From Chitinophaga sp. 180180018-3 (GTDB lineage: Bacteria; Bacteroidota; Bacteroidia; Chitinophagales; Chitinophagaceae), in the NCBI RefSeq assembly GCF_037893185.1, contig NZ_CP140772.1:7308001-7372000 (forward strand): a stretch of DNA of 64,000 nucleotides, written 5' to 3'. Positions 17,060 to 25,849 of the stretch are shown here, piece by piece (within the stretch, counting starts at the first letter, position 1; each line of letters begins with the position of its first letter). The position numbers were made by a program, and so were the translations under genes. A model generated the notes under the pieces. That model worked only from the letters and a program-made list of their open reading frames with translations, did no database searches and was not told the DNA's origin.

Positions 17060-18202
17060 GTGCGATTTTTAAGACTATTTACGAAAGGATTTTTTCTGAT
17101 CATCAACTTCGCCGTGGTATTACTTTTCCTGGCCGCCTGCATGGCGCCCTATATCTCACCGGCGTGGTTTTGGCCCATCAGTTTTATCACCCTGGCATTC
17201 CCTTTCCTCCTGGGTATACTGGTAATATTCCTGATCGGGTGGCTGTTCTTCAATTACCGTTATGCCCTGTTATCACTGATAGCCCTGCTACTCGGATGGA
17301 AATCCATCAGTGCATTTGTGGCTTTTCATCTTCCCTCCGCCAATAAATCCGCACCGGCGGCTACCAGTCTTACTATTATGAGCTACAACGTAAGCCAGTT
17401 CGGACTTTACCGGGAAAAAGACAGTAAGTATAACCGGCAGGCTATGTTTGCCATGATAAAAAAACAGGAGCTGGACATTGCCTGCTTTCAGGATTTCTAT
17501 ACTTCAGAAAGAAAAAACGATTTCAATAACCGGGAAGATATCTCCCGTGAAATGGCACTTCCATATCGCTATTTTTCCAGCGATTTTAACCGGAATGGTA
17601 TGCAGCACTGGGGTTCCATCATTTATTCCCGATTCCCGATTATTGCATCAGACAAAGTAAAAATGAGTATGGGTCCCCGGAGCGAAAGTCTTATTTACGC
17701 GGATATTGTAAAAGGAGATGATACCCTGCGGATCATCAATATGCACCTGGAATCGTACCGGTTCAATGAAAAAGACTACTCCGACATTCAGAAGATCAAG
17801 AGCCAGGAAGATACCGGGCTCAAAGCCACTAAAAGTATTGTGCAGAAAATGCGAGAGGCGTATATCCGTCGCAGTCAGCAAGCCGATATTGTAGGAAATT
17901 TCATCCGGCAGAGTCCTTATCCCGTGATCGTTTGCGGCGACTTCAATGATACGCCTGCATCTTACACCTATTTCACTATAAAGGGTGAGCTGCAGGATGC
18001 ATTTCTGCAGAAAGGTTGGGGAATTGGGCGTACATTTACGGGGCTGGCGCCTACCTTGCGGATAGATTATATTTTCGTGAGCAATCATTTCAAGGTAAAC
18101 AGCTTCCGGAAAATCATTTCAGACCTGTCTGACCACTACCCCGTCATTGCTAATCTCAGCCTGATCGGAAGTGGGAAACCGGAAGTGGAAGTAAACAAAT
18201 AA
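17060..18202 (+). CDS. Membrane-anchored EEP family protein, copy 2
   Basis: A 380-residue paralogue of the preceding gene, starting from a GTG at 17060 (MRFLRLFTKGFFLIIN). Membrane spans occupy about 12-35, 42-70 and 72-95. The EEP domain then shows IMSYNVSQFGLY, IACFQDFYTS, HWGSIIYSRFPI, VIVCGDFNDTPAS, TLRIDYIFVS and SDHYPVIANL, retaining Asn, Asp/Asn and Asp-His positions. At the metal-Glu position it reads FQDF (Gln-Asp) where copy 1 has LEEF, which may alter metal binding. A near-consensus promoter (TAACTTTA, about 17027-17034) precedes it. No terminator separates it clearly from copy 1. Confidence 0.87.
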   Translation: MRFLRLFTKGFFLIINFAVVLLFLAACMAPYISPAWFWPISFITLAFPFLLGILVIFLIGWLFFNYRYALLSLIALLLGWKSISAFVAFHLPSANKSAPAATSLTIMSYNVSQFGLYREKDSKYNRQAMFAMIKKQELDIACFQDFYTSERKNDFNNREDISREMALPYRYFSSDFNRNGMQHWGSIIYSRFPIIASDKVKMSMGPRSESLIYADIVKGDDTLRIINMHLESYRFNEKDYSDIQKIKSQEDTGLKATKSIVQKMREAYIRRSQQADIVGNFIRQSPYPVIVCGDFNDTPASYTYFTIKGELQDAFLQKGWGIGRTFTGLAPTLRIDYIFVSNHFKVNSFRKIISDLSDHYPVIANLSLIGSGKPEVEVNK

Positions 18203-18282
18203 CTGTAAAACCATTATGAAAATGTTTAATATTTTTAGTGCTGACCGATGTTGTTCCCTGTCGTTCCCAGGAAAACAATATT

Positions 18283-18290
18283 TATCTTTG
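18283..18290 (+). promoter_or_regulatory. -7 promoter element for cysS
   Basis: TATCTTTG matches TAnnTTTG. It is 68 nt before the cysS ATG. The leader shows no T-box features. Confidence 0.55.
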
Positions 18291-18358
18291 CCATCCATCA
18301 ATAAAAAATAAGATGTCAGCACCGGCCGTACCGGATATGGCATCTGTCATTACAACAT

Positions 18359-19858
18359 ATGTCAGAACTCAGGATATATAATTCATTACACCGTCAGAAA
18401 GAAGTATTTAACCCATTACATCCCGGGCACGTAGGCATGTATGTATGCGGCCCTACCGTTTCAGGAGAATCACATCTCGGGCACGCCCGTCCTTATATTA
18501 CTTTCGATGTAGTATACCGTTACCTGCAATTCCTTGGTTACAAGGTGCGTTATGTGCGGAATATCACCGACGCGGGGCATTTTGAAGAAGAAGGCCGCGC
18601 AGCGGAAGACAAGATCTCCAAGTTTGCCATACTGGAAAAGCTGGAGCCCATGGAGCTGGTGCAGAAATACACCAATCTGTATCACTGGGCCATGCTGCAG
18701 TTCAACAACCTGGAGCCCAGCATTGAGCCCACCGCTACGGGGCACATCATTGAGCAGATAGAGATGATCAAAACGATCATAGAAAAAGGTTACGCATATG
18801 AAGTAGACGGCAGTGTGTATTTTGATGTAAAGAAATATGCCGCCGGCTATAATTACGGTATACTCAGTGGCAGGGTACTGGAAGATATGCTGGAAACAAC
18901 GAGAGAGCTCGAAGGGCAGGATGAAAAACATAATAAAGCGGATTTCGCACTTTGGAAGAAGGCGCCGCCGGAACATATCATGCGTTGGCCAAGCCCATGG
19001 GGAGAAGGTTTCCCGGGCTGGCATATTGAATGCTCTGCGATGAGTGCAAAATATCTCGGCTCCCAGTTCGACATACATGGAGGCGGAATGGATTTGCAGT
19101 TTCCACATCACGAATGTGAGATCGCGCAAAGTGAGATTGCCCACGGTGATATGATGGCCCGTTACTGGATGCATAACAATATGATTACCATCAACGGGCG
19201 CAAAATGGGCAAAGCATATGGTAACACCATTAAGCTGACAGAGATGTTCACCGGCGATAATCCGCAACTGGAGAAGCCATACAGTCCCATGACCATCCGC
19301 TTCTTCGTATTGCAGACCCATTACCGCAGTACACTGGATTTCTCTAATGAAGCCTTACAGGCTGCAGAAAAAGGATTACAGCGTATGTGGGCCGCTTATG
19401 AAACATTGCAAAAACTGACATACACCCCTGCAAACGGACAACCGGTTAATGAAGAACTGGACAAAAAAGTGCAGGAGTGGTGCCGGGAATGCCCGGAGTT
19501 CATGAACGACGACTTCAACACCGCTAAAGTGCTGGCGAATCTGTTTGAGCTGACACCGGTGATCAACTCCCTGAAAGGCGGGCAGATAAAGATTCATGAG
19601 ATCAGTGAAGATACCTTCAGACTGCTGCAATATACGTGGAAAACTTACCTGATAGACATCCTGGGAGTACAACAGGAGGCCATCAGCGGGGAAGACAATA
19701 AACTGGACGGTGTATTGAAGATGCTGATTGAAATGCGGCGGGAAGCCAAAAGCCGGAAGGATTATGCCACTTCCGACAGGATCCGTAATGAATTGCTCTC
19801 AGTTGGTATTCAGCTGAAAGACGAGAAAGACGGTTCCGTATCTTATACGTTACAATAA
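18359..19858 (+). CDS. cysS: Cysteinyl-tRNA synthetase
   Basis: Class Ia aminoacyl-tRNA synthetase charging tRNA-Cys, 499 residues. Seen: zinc-ligand Cys30 in VCGPTV, the HIGH-type motif HLGH at 39-42, further zinc ligands in HIECSAM and [12 protein letters not shown], and the KMSKS loop in [11 protein letters not shown] at about residue 275. The loop reads KMGKA rather than KMSKS; many Bacteroidota enzymes have KMGKS, so the last Ser to Ala change is the odd part. The anticodon-binding domain and [16 protein letters not shown] tail complete the protein. The M28 peptidase gene follows after 20 nt. Confidence 0.96.
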   Translation: MSELRIYNSLHRQKEVFNPLHPGHVGMYVCGPTVSGESHLGHARPYITFDVVYRYLQFLGYKVRYVRNITDAGHFEEEGRAAEDKISKFAILEKLEPMELVQKYTNLYHWAMLQFNNLEPSIEPTATGHIIEQIEMIKTIIEKGYAYEVDGSVYFDVKKYAAGYNYGILSGRVLEDMLETTRELEGQDEKHNKADFALWKKAPPEHIMRWPSPWGEGFPGWHIECSAMSAKYLGSQFDIHGGGMDLQFPHHECEIAQSEIAHGDMMARYWMHNNMITINGRKMGKAYGNTIKLTEMFTGDNPQLEKPYSPMTIRFFVLQTHYRSTLDFSNEALQAAEKGLQRMWAAYETLQKLTYTPANGQPVNEELDKKVQEWCRECPEFMNDDFNTAKVLANLFELTPVINSLKGGQIKIHEISEDTFRLLQYTWKTYLIDILGVQQEAISGEDNKLDGVLKMLIEMRREAKSRKDYATSDRIRNELLSVGIQLKDEKDGSVSYTLQ

Positions 19859-19878
19859 CCAATAATACTCCGGATATA

Positions 19879-20874
19879 ATGCGTAAAGCTCTTATTGCGT
19901 TGACAGCGCTGGCCCTTACAGTCGGCGCCTGTCAGCCAAATGGAACCACAACAACAGATAATTCTAATGACAGCACCGGTGCAGGTAAAGTGGCGAGGAT
20001 TGAAGCGCCGGTACCTGCTTTTCAGGTTGACTCGGCCTACGCGTACACTGCCAAGCAGGTAAGCTTCGGCCCAAGAATACCCAATACGCCGGCACAGGAA
20101 AAATGCGCCGGTTGGCTGATCAGCAATTTCCGCAGTTGGGCAGATACTGTTTATGTGCAGCGCACTGTTGTTACCGGGCCTAAGAAAGAGAAACTACCCT
20201 GTATTAATATCATTGCCAGCTTTAACCCGGCAGCGAAACAGCGTATATTGTTGCTGGCACATTGGGATACCCGTCCATGGGCAGATGAAGATGCTTTCGA
20301 TAAAACCAAAAAACTTGATGGGGCCGATGATGGTGCCAGCGGAGTAGCTGTGCTGATGGAAGCAGCAAGACAGTTCCGGAAACAAAAACCGGAAGCAGGC
20401 GTGGATATATTGCTGGTTGATGTAGAGGATTACGGTGCAAAAAGCGATGAAAACTCGTTTTGCCTGGGTACCCAGTATTGGGCAAAAAACCCGCATATTC
20501 CGGGCTATAAAGCCAATTACGGCATATTGCTGGACATGGTGGGAGGCCGCGGGTCACAGTTTTTCATGGAAGGTTCTTCCAAACAATATGCCGCCGGCCC
20601 GATGAAGATGTTCTGGGATGCCGCCAATAAACTCGGCTATTCCGATCAGTTCCGTTATGAAAATAACGGTGCATTTATCACCGACGATCATATCGCTGTA
20701 AATACCATCGCCAACATTCCAACATTTGATATCATTGCCTTACAGGCGAATAACAACTTTGCTCCGCATTGGCACACCACTAACGACAATATGGATGTGA
20801 TAGACAAGAAAACGTTGCAGGCGGTGGGCCAAACCCTGCTGCAGGTAGTTTATGCACAGCCATTCAATTACTAA
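19879..20874 (+). CDS. M28-family zinc peptidase / glutaminyl cyclase-like lipoprotein
   Basis: A 331-residue exported lipoprotein with lipobox TVGAC at about residues 14-18 and a low-complexity Thr/Asn/Asp linker. The zinc enzyme core is complete: LLAHWDTRPW (His ligand), DGADDGASG (bridging Asp), VDVEDYG (Glu pair), LLDMVGG (Asp ligand) and APHWHTTNDNMD (His ligand). The short catalytic domain and the WADED...GADDGASG arrangement resemble bacterial M28 glutaminyl-peptide cyclotransferases, so either aminopeptidase or cyclase activity is possible. It follows cysS after 20 nt. Confidence 0.9.
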   Translation: MRKALIALTALALTVGACQPNGTTTTDNSNDSTGAGKVARIEAPVPAFQVDSAYAYTAKQVSFGPRIPNTPAQEKCAGWLISNFRSWADTVYVQRTVVTGPKKEKLPCINIIASFNPAAKQRILLLAHWDTRPWADEDAFDKTKKLDGADDGASGVAVLMEAARQFRKQKPEAGVDILLVDVEDYGAKSDENSFCLGTQYWAKNPHIPGYKANYGILLDMVGGRGSQFFMEGSSKQYAAGPMKMFWDAANKLGYSDQFRYENNGAFITDDHIAVNTIANIPTFDIIALQANNNFAPHWHTTNDNMDVIDKKTLQAVGQTLLQVVYAQPFNY

Positions 20875-20924
20875 CTGATCAGTGCTCCGGAGAGGTGATT
20901 TGATGATCATTGAAAAAGAAGTTT

Positions 20925-21569
20925 ATGGCAACATCCAAAGCAGTTCCGGAGCTTGTTCCGGTTCATTACGTGACTCATCTCAGCAAGGACAGAAAGCTTC
21001 AGAAAATAATTGACGGCCCGCTAACGGAGCTGGGCATACGAAAAAATATTGCCCTCAAACTGATCGGCTCTATCATGAGCCAGCAGCTATCGACCAAAGT
21101 GGCAGACGTCATCTATGGTCGGTTCCTGGAGCTTTATGGCGGTAAAGAACCTACTCCCCGGCAAATACTCGACACGCCGACTACCACACTGAGAAACATC
21201 GGCCTGTCTAACGCCAAAGTAACCTATGTACACAATGTAGCTACCTTTGTTATCGCTGAAAAGCTGACGGACAGCCGGCTGAAGAAGATGGATAATGAAG
21301 AAGTGATCGCCTATCTCACCCAGATCAAAGGAGTTGGCAGGTGGACAGTAGAAATGTTGCTGATGTTTTACCTGGGCAGGGAAGATGTATTTGCGATGGA
21401 CGACTGGGGCCTGCAACAGGCAATGGTCAAACTTTACAAACTGGACCGCAGCGACAAAAAACAATTCCGGGAAAAACTGAAAACGATCTCCGACAAATGG
21501 GCGCCTTACCGGACACATGCCTGCCGGTATTTATGGTCCTGGAAAGATAATACGCCAGATCAATCCTGA
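20925..21569 (+). CDS. DNA-3-methyladenine glycosylase II (AlkA/HhH-GPD family)
   Basis: Base-excision enzyme that removes alkylated purines. I start it at the ATG at 20925 (MATSKAVPELVPVHYV, 214 residues); the in-frame TTG at 20910 is less likely. The helix-hairpin-helix LTQIKGVGRWTVEML is at about 131-145, and the Gly/Pro-Asp region follows with the catalytic Asp at 159/160 (VFAMDDWGLQQA). No C-terminal iron-sulfur Cys cluster is present, which separates it from the Nth/MutY groups. There is also no extra N-terminal TBP-like AlkA domain, so it belongs to the short bacterial/yeast Mag1 type. Adjacent to alkB (41 nt), forming an alkylation-repair pair. Confidence 0.9.
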   Translation: MATSKAVPELVPVHYVTHLSKDRKLQKIIDGPLTELGIRKNIALKLIGSIMSQQLSTKVADVIYGRFLELYGGKEPTPRQILDTPTTTLRNIGLSNAKVTYVHNVATFVIAEKLTDSRLKKMDNEEVIAYLTQIKGVGRWTVEMLLMFYLGREDVFAMDDWGLQQAMVKLYKLDRSDKKQFREKLKTISDKWAPYRTHACRYLWSWKDNTPDQS

Positions 21570-21598
21570 CAGCACATATACAATGCGTACCTGTTTAC

Positions 21599-21606
21599 TA
21601 AATTTG
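21599..21606 (+). promoter_or_regulatory. -7 promoter element for alkB
   Basis: TAAATTTG matches TAnnTTTG and ends 4 nt before the alkB ATG. The predicted transcription start coincides with the start codon, implying a leaderless message. Confidence 0.6.
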
Positions 21607-21610
21607 TAAC

Positions 21611-22228
21611 ATGAATGCGCAGGGAAACCTTTTTGATGATCAGAATGCCACAGAGATTTCATTGCTGAATGGAGAGCTGGCTTACTATCCCCGGTTCTTT
21701 ACATTACAAGAGAGCGATTATTTTCTGCAGGTATTAACGGATACCATTGCCTGGAAACAGGAATCAATGAAGATGTACGGCAAGGAAGTACTGTTTCCCC
21801 GTTTGATGGCCTGGCATGGCGATCGTTCCGCGGCCTACAGCTTTTCGGGAAACATCTTCAGTCCAACTACATGGACGAAGGAGTTACAGGAAATCCGGGA
21901 TCGTATTTCTCCCATAAGCGGCAGCGTTTTCAACAGCGTTTTATTGAATCTGTACCGCAGCGGCAGTGATTCTATGGGATGGCATGCAGATGATGAACCG
22001 GAGCTGGGCAATCAACCAGTGATTGCATCTGTAAATTTCGGCGCCACGAGGCGTTTCATGCTGCGCTACAAAACAGATCACCAACTGAAGTACGAACTCG
22101 CGTTGCAACACGGCTCGCTGCTGATAATGAAAGGAAAATTACAGGAATACTGGGAACACCAGGTTCCTAAAACAACAAAAATAGCAGACAAACGGATCAA
22201 CCTTACTTTCCGACTTATCCACCCTTAA
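21611..22228 (+). CDS. alkB: Alpha-ketoglutarate-dependent DNA repair dioxygenase AlkB
   Basis: Iron(II)/2-oxoglutarate dioxygenase that oxidatively removes N1-methyladenine and N3-methylcytosine. The 205 residues fit an AlkB/ALKBH2-3-like enzyme. Iron ligands His125 and Asp127 (GWHADDEP) and His183 (WEHQVPKT) are present. The 2-oxoglutarate contacts are Asn113 and Tyr115 (LLNLYRSG) with Arg195 and Arg201 (DKRINLTFRLI). The substrate lid FGATRRFMLRYK is also recognisable. It sits between the AlkA-type glycosylase and the SIR2-like gene (16 nt downstream), and likely has its own promoter overlapping the start. Confidence 0.94.
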   Translation: MNAQGNLFDDQNATEISLLNGELAYYPRFFTLQESDYFLQVLTDTIAWKQESMKMYGKEVLFPRLMAWHGDRSAAYSFSGNIFSPTTWTKELQEIRDRISPISGSVFNSVLLNLYRSGSDSMGWHADDEPELGNQPVIASVNFGATRRFMLRYKTDHQLKYELALQHGSLLIMKGKLQEYWEHQVPKTTKIADKRINLTFRLIHP

Positions 22229-22244
22229 AAAGAATGCATTTACT

Positions 22245-23147
22245 ATGAAAAACCTTGTTTTGTTGATCGGAAATGACATTAATAATATTTCCAGTGGTCA
22301 GAGCTGGAAAGACCTGCTGCAGGACATTATCAACTTCTGTCATGCAGGAGAGTTTGTGGAACTGGATGATAAAAAACCTTTTCCATTATTGTATGAAGAA
22401 ATTTTTCTGACGGCAGCCAAACATAACCGGATCAGGGAAAAAGACCTCAAGTCCTTTATAGCAATAAAAGTGGCGGAGATCAAAGCCAATCAGCTGCATC
22501 AGGCGATCCGGGAACTGGCGCCCGCACATATTCTGACCACTAACTACGAATTCACGCTGGAAGGCCGTATTCCGCTGGAGAATACCAGTATTATCAAAGA
22601 AAAATTCTATAGTATTTTCCGGTGCTATGAAGTAGACAACATTCGTTATTGGCATGTACATGGCGATTGCCTGAACCCGATGAGTATCAACCTTGGGTTT
22701 GAGCACTATGGCGGCCAGTTACAGCTGATGCGTAACTATGTGGTCAGCGGTACGGTATATACCTCCCGGGAAGTACCTAAACCTTCGTTGCTGAGACGTA
22801 TACATTCCAGGGAAGTTTATTTTCATTCCTGGATCGATCTCTTCTTCACGAACGATATCCACATCTTCGGCTTGTCGCTCGATTTCGTGGAAACAGACCT
22901 CTGGTGGTTGCTGACTTACAGAGCCCGGCAGAAATTCCATCATAAAAATGTTCCTGTTCCCAACAAGATATTCTATTACATTCCGGAGGAATATGTAACT
23001 GCCTCCAGATTCAAATTGGATTTACTGATCGCAAATGACGTTACGGTGATCAGCTTACCCGGCAAAGACAAGCTGGCTTACTATGAATCTATCATCAAAC
23101 GTTTGGAGAAATCGTCTCAAACAGCCACCCATGGCCATGCTAATTAA
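22245..23147 (+). CDS. Stand-alone SIR2-like (NAD-binding) protein
   Basis: A 300-residue protein of the divergent SIR2_2-type group. The N-terminal Rossmann block reads LVLLIGNDIN followed by SGQSWKDLL (about 4-25), the GNxIN...SWxxLL pattern of prokaryotic SIR2 effectors. The NAD-site Asn100 is in ILTTNYE and the presumed catalytic His139 in YWHVHGD. A late Rossmann block IHIFGLSLDFVETDLWWLL is near 205-225. No zinc-ribbon cysteines, so it is not a classical protein deacetylase; relatives are NAD-degrading defence effectors. There is no transmembrane or signal segment and no HerA, Argonaute or MACRO partner. It follows alkB by 16 nt with no terminator. NADase activity is inference. Confidence 0.78.
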   Translation: MKNLVLLIGNDINNISSGQSWKDLLQDIINFCHAGEFVELDDKKPFPLLYEEIFLTAAKHNRIREKDLKSFIAIKVAEIKANQLHQAIRELAPAHILTTNYEFTLEGRIPLENTSIIKEKFYSIFRCYEVDNIRYWHVHGDCLNPMSINLGFEHYGGQLQLMRNYVVSGTVYTSREVPKPSLLRRIHSREVYFHSWIDLFFTNDIHIFGLSLDFVETDLWWLLTYRARQKFHHKNVPVPNKIFYYIPEEYVTASRFKLDLLIANDVTVISLPGKDKLAYYESIIKRLEKSSQTATHGHAN

Positions 23148-23258
23148 TTAACATTTTATAAAACGGGTATGGCAGCGTTTTTGCAAAACACTGCGAATTC
23201 TAACAAAAAGTAAAACCGTTTGGCTGCTTTTGTTGTTAACTATTAAAATCTATATTTT

Positions 23259-24320
23259 ATGTTATTTGAATTAGCAATTTCCCTGGCCACCACTTTCTTA
23301 TCACCTGTACAAAGCAAACCTCAAACCGCCAAAACACAGGTTATATATGTGAAGGAATCTAAGGAGCCCTGCACTGGAGTTGCGCCGATGGAGTGCTTGC
23401 AGGTAAAAGGAGTAAATGACAAAGAATGGTCTAATTTATACACCGATATCAAAGGATTTAAATACACTCCGGGATACCGTTATAAGCTGAGAGTAAGGGT
23501 CACCACCATTAAAAACCCTCCAGCTGATGGATCTTCCATGAAATATACTTTAGCCAGAGTGCTGGAAAAGAAGAAGATCAGCAACAGCAGCAACTTTGCC
23601 GCCATTGAGGGCAAGAAATGGGTACTGACAAAAATGGATGGTGCTGCTATCCCTGGTGGTCGTATCTGGATAGCATTTGATGCTGCTCAGAAACGCGTGC
23701 ATGGCAAAAGTGGCTGTAACGCTATGACTGGAGGGTATACAATTAGCGGCAGCAATATCACTTTTTCCAGGCCGGCAGGTACGCTGATGGCTTGTGCAGA
23801 AGATGTGATGAAACAGGAAGGCGCTTTCCTCGAACACATCGGCGACAAAACACTTAAATACAGCGTTTCCGGTAATACTGTAAGCCTTAGTGATAAAGGG
23901 AAAACCGTCATGCAATTCGAACTGCAGGAAAACAGTGATGAAGCAAATGCCAATACAATAGATCAGAAATTATGGGCATTCATTGCCAGCAAAAAATGGA
24001 ATGTCATTAAACTGAACGATGAAACACTGACCAATGGCGGCATTTGGGTGGAATTTGACACCGATAAACAACGCTTCCATGGTAAAGGCGGTTGTAACAG
24101 TATTTCAGGCAGCTACAGTACGGCTAAGGAAGATATCAAATTCGGTCCAGCCATCAGTACGCGTATGGCCTGCGTGGATGCAGATGTAATGCGTCGCGAA
24201 AATACTTTCCTGAAACTGCTCAGCGAAAATACCTACCGCTATGATGTGGCAGATCAGACGCTGAACCTTTATAAAGATGGGAAAATAGTAGTGATGTTTG
24301 GTATGCAGAATAAACAATAA
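23259..24320 (+). CDS. DUF4377 plus tandem META-domain exported protein
   Basis: A 353-residue protein with a short hydrophobic N-terminus (about 1-17) that may be an export signal. Residues about 25-105 match DUF4377 (VIYVKESKEPCTGVAPMECLQV, in short blocks). Two META/HslJ-like domains follow, about 110-230 and 238-350. Each has the hallmark order: a KW tract, a GGxIWxxFD segment, a GKxGCNxxxGxY core (GKSGCNAMTGGY; GKGGCNSISGSY) and a T..AC....M...E stretch. META domains occur in heat-inducible and outer-membrane proteins, but their biochemical role is unclear. The two copies differ enough to be an old duplication. A bidirectional hairpin at 24340-24380 follows. Confidence 0.85.
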   Translation: MLFELAISLATTFLSPVQSKPQTAKTQVIYVKESKEPCTGVAPMECLQVKGVNDKEWSNLYTDIKGFKYTPGYRYKLRVRVTTIKNPPADGSSMKYTLARVLEKKKISNSSNFAAIEGKKWVLTKMDGAAIPGGRIWIAFDAAQKRVHGKSGCNAMTGGYTISGSNITFSRPAGTLMACAEDVMKQEGAFLEHIGDKTLKYSVSGNTVSLSDKGKTVMQFELQENSDEANANTIDQKLWAFIASKKWNVIKLNDETLTNGGIWVEFDTDKQRFHGKGGCNSISGSYSTAKEDIKFGPAISTRMACVDADVMRRENTFLKLLSENTYRYDVADQTLNLYKDGKIVVMFGMQNKQ

Positions 24321-24339
24321 ATAATTCCTCTGAATATAA

Positions 24340-24380
24340 TTGTAGCGACCGCAGGATCATCTGATCTCCGGTCGCCACAA
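24340..24380. terminator. Bidirectional hairpin between convergent META and araC-like genes
   Basis: Arms TTGTAGCGACCG (24340-24351) and CGGTCGCCACAA (24369-24380) pair with one mismatch. An inner GATCA/TGATC stem extends the cruciform, and AT-rich sequence lies on both sides. It sits 20 nt past the META stop and 48 nt past the end of the AraC gene. Confidence 0.7.
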
Positions 24381-24428
24381 TATTTTAAAGCGTTGTTATC
24401 GTTGCATTATTGTGTTATTACCGGGGTA

Positions 24429-25217
24429 TTAACGCTGTTGGTAACTACTGGGGCTTTCGCCTGAAAACTCACGGAATTCGCGTGTAAGATGTGCGTGATC
24501 ATAGTATCCGTTGCCCAGTGCCAGCGACAGGAACCGCTCTCCTACTCCGGCTTTCAGCTGCCTGCGGATATTGATAAACCGTATTATACATGCAAATGTT
24601 TTAGGAGATATTCCAACTGCCTGCAGGAAATGGCGCTCAAAACTACGTTGGCTCATATATGTTTGTTCGCCAAGCGTGGCAACAGCTATATTTCCTTTCT
24701 GCCGGGTGATTAATGATAATCCCTGCTGTATGCTCCCCGCCACTGCACCTGTTGCCGGTAGCCGCTCCAACAAAAAATGCTCTATTTTGCTGATCTTTTC
24801 AGGCAGCGTTGTATTACTCTCCGGCAAAAATGCCAGCTGTTGCTGCCATGTAGCCTCCATCGCCGGGAGCATCAAATGCTGATCGGTAAGCTGTTGCATC
24901 GGCACGCGGGTAAACGCATGCAATCCTCCCGGTTTAAAACGGATTCCTAACATAATAGTACCGGGCGCAGCAACAACATCCCGGAAGGTAGTCATCGTAC
25001 CTACTACAAAAGCAGCCCCGGGAGCCAGATTTTCTTCCAGCCCATCCATCACTATGGTATCTTCACCTATATTAAAAATAATATCCGCACAGGTATCGGG
25101 CAGGATGCGTACTTGTTCTGATCCTGTAGCTTCCGAAATCCAGTAGGCATCTACATAGGCCGCCAGCAGCGGATGTGGTCGGAATGTCTTATACATCTGC
25201 CTGTTATTAGTTGCCAC
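24429..25217 (-). CDS. AraC-family transcriptional regulator
   Basis: A 262-residue DNA-binding protein. The N-terminal domain (about 8-150) has the DUF6597/AraC-N-like pattern of Bacteroidota regulators (FRPHPLLAAYVDAYW, RILPDTCADIIFNIG). The C-terminal HTH_18 domain (about 165-260) has MSQRSFERHFLQAVGISPKTFACIIR and the second helix-turn-helix GYYDHAHLTREFREFSG. An alternative start at the internal ATG at 25196 (MYKTFRPHP) is possible. No target or ligand is evident from the neighbours; the TIG lipoprotein gene immediately to its right is co-directional and might be in the same unit (76 nt gap). Confidence 0.9.
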   Translation of the reverse strand: MATNNRQMYKTFRPHPLLAAYVDAYWISEATGSEQVRILPDTCADIIFNIGEDTIVMDGLEENLAPGAAFVVGTMTTFRDVVAAPGTIMLGIRFKPGGLHAFTRVPMQQLTDQHLMLPAMEATWQQQLAFLPESNTTLPEKISKIEHFLLERLPATGAVAGSIQQGLSLITRQKGNIAVATLGEQTYMSQRSFERHFLQAVGISPKTFACIIRFINIRRQLKAGVGERFLSLALGNGYYDHAHLTREFREFSGESPSSYQQR

Positions 25218-25293
25218 AAATTACGAAATGGCATGCAGATACAGACAGATAAAAATCTGCCTGTGCCTGCTGCCATTGTCGTTACACTAAAGA

Positions 25294-25644
25294 TTATTTC
25301 ACCGCTATCAGATTCGGATTATAAGCAAACAACATAGCGTTGGATGAATTATCTCCAACAGCCACTACCACAGTTACGGTAGCCGTTTTCTGCAGCTGAG
25401 CCGGAACCTGTACCAGCAACGACCTGGAATCTGCGCGCAACACCTGCGCCGGCACATCGCCGAAGGTTACTTTATTTTGTGTTTTGTTTTCACTGAAGCC
25501 GTGGCCTTTGATAACCAGGAAATTACCTGCATGGCCTTGTACGACGGTCATTTCATTGGATGATTCTTTTGCATCCGGTGCACAGCCCATCATCATTGTC
25601 ATGAACAATACCTGGGATAGCACAAACATTTTAAACTGTTTCAT
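25294..25644 (-). CDS. IPT/TIG-domain lipoprotein
   Basis: A 116-residue exported protein. The N-terminal lipobox MMMGC places the lipidated Cys at about residue 21. The rest (about 30-115) is one immunoglobulin-like IPT/TIG domain: FLVIKGHGFSENKTQNKVTFGDVP (in short blocks), then SRSLLVQVPAQL and VTVVVAVGDNSSN. Such single domains usually serve as protein- or glycan-binding modules at the outer membrane; here there is no enzyme domain attached. A TAACTTTG promoter element lies about 120 nt upstream at 25771-25764, giving a long leader. Confidence 0.85.
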   Translation of the reverse strand: MKQFKMFVLSQVLFMTMMMGCAPDAKESSNEMTVVQGHAGNFLVIKGHGFSENKTQNKVTFGDVPAQVLRADSRSLLVQVPAQLQKTATVTVVVAVGDNSSNAMLFAYNPNLIAVK

Positions 25645-25763
25645 TTTGATTTTTCTTTTGGGGAGGGTAACAAGCCCTTTATGATTAACAAATTACCGGG
25701 GTTAACGCTATCGCTATTGCAACTCCTATCAGCAATAGCATATATTCGGTATACAAACGGCTG

Positions 25764-25771
25764 CAAAGTTA
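25764..25771 (-). promoter_or_regulatory. -7 promoter element upstream of the TIG lipoprotein
   Basis: TAACTTTG on the minus strand matches TAnnTTTG. The ATG at 25644 is about 120 nt away, so the 5' leader would be over 110 nt. A polypyrimidine tract lies just upstream. Confidence 0.45.
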
Positions 25772-25849
25772 CAACCATTCTTCCAAAAAAAAGAAAGTTG
25801 TGTCAAAAAATATTTGTACTACGCAAACGGATATATGAATGCTGCCACA

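Noticed and set aside
18203..18358. T-box leader upstream of cysS
   Set aside because: No T-box consensus, specifier loop or terminator/antiterminator pair was found.
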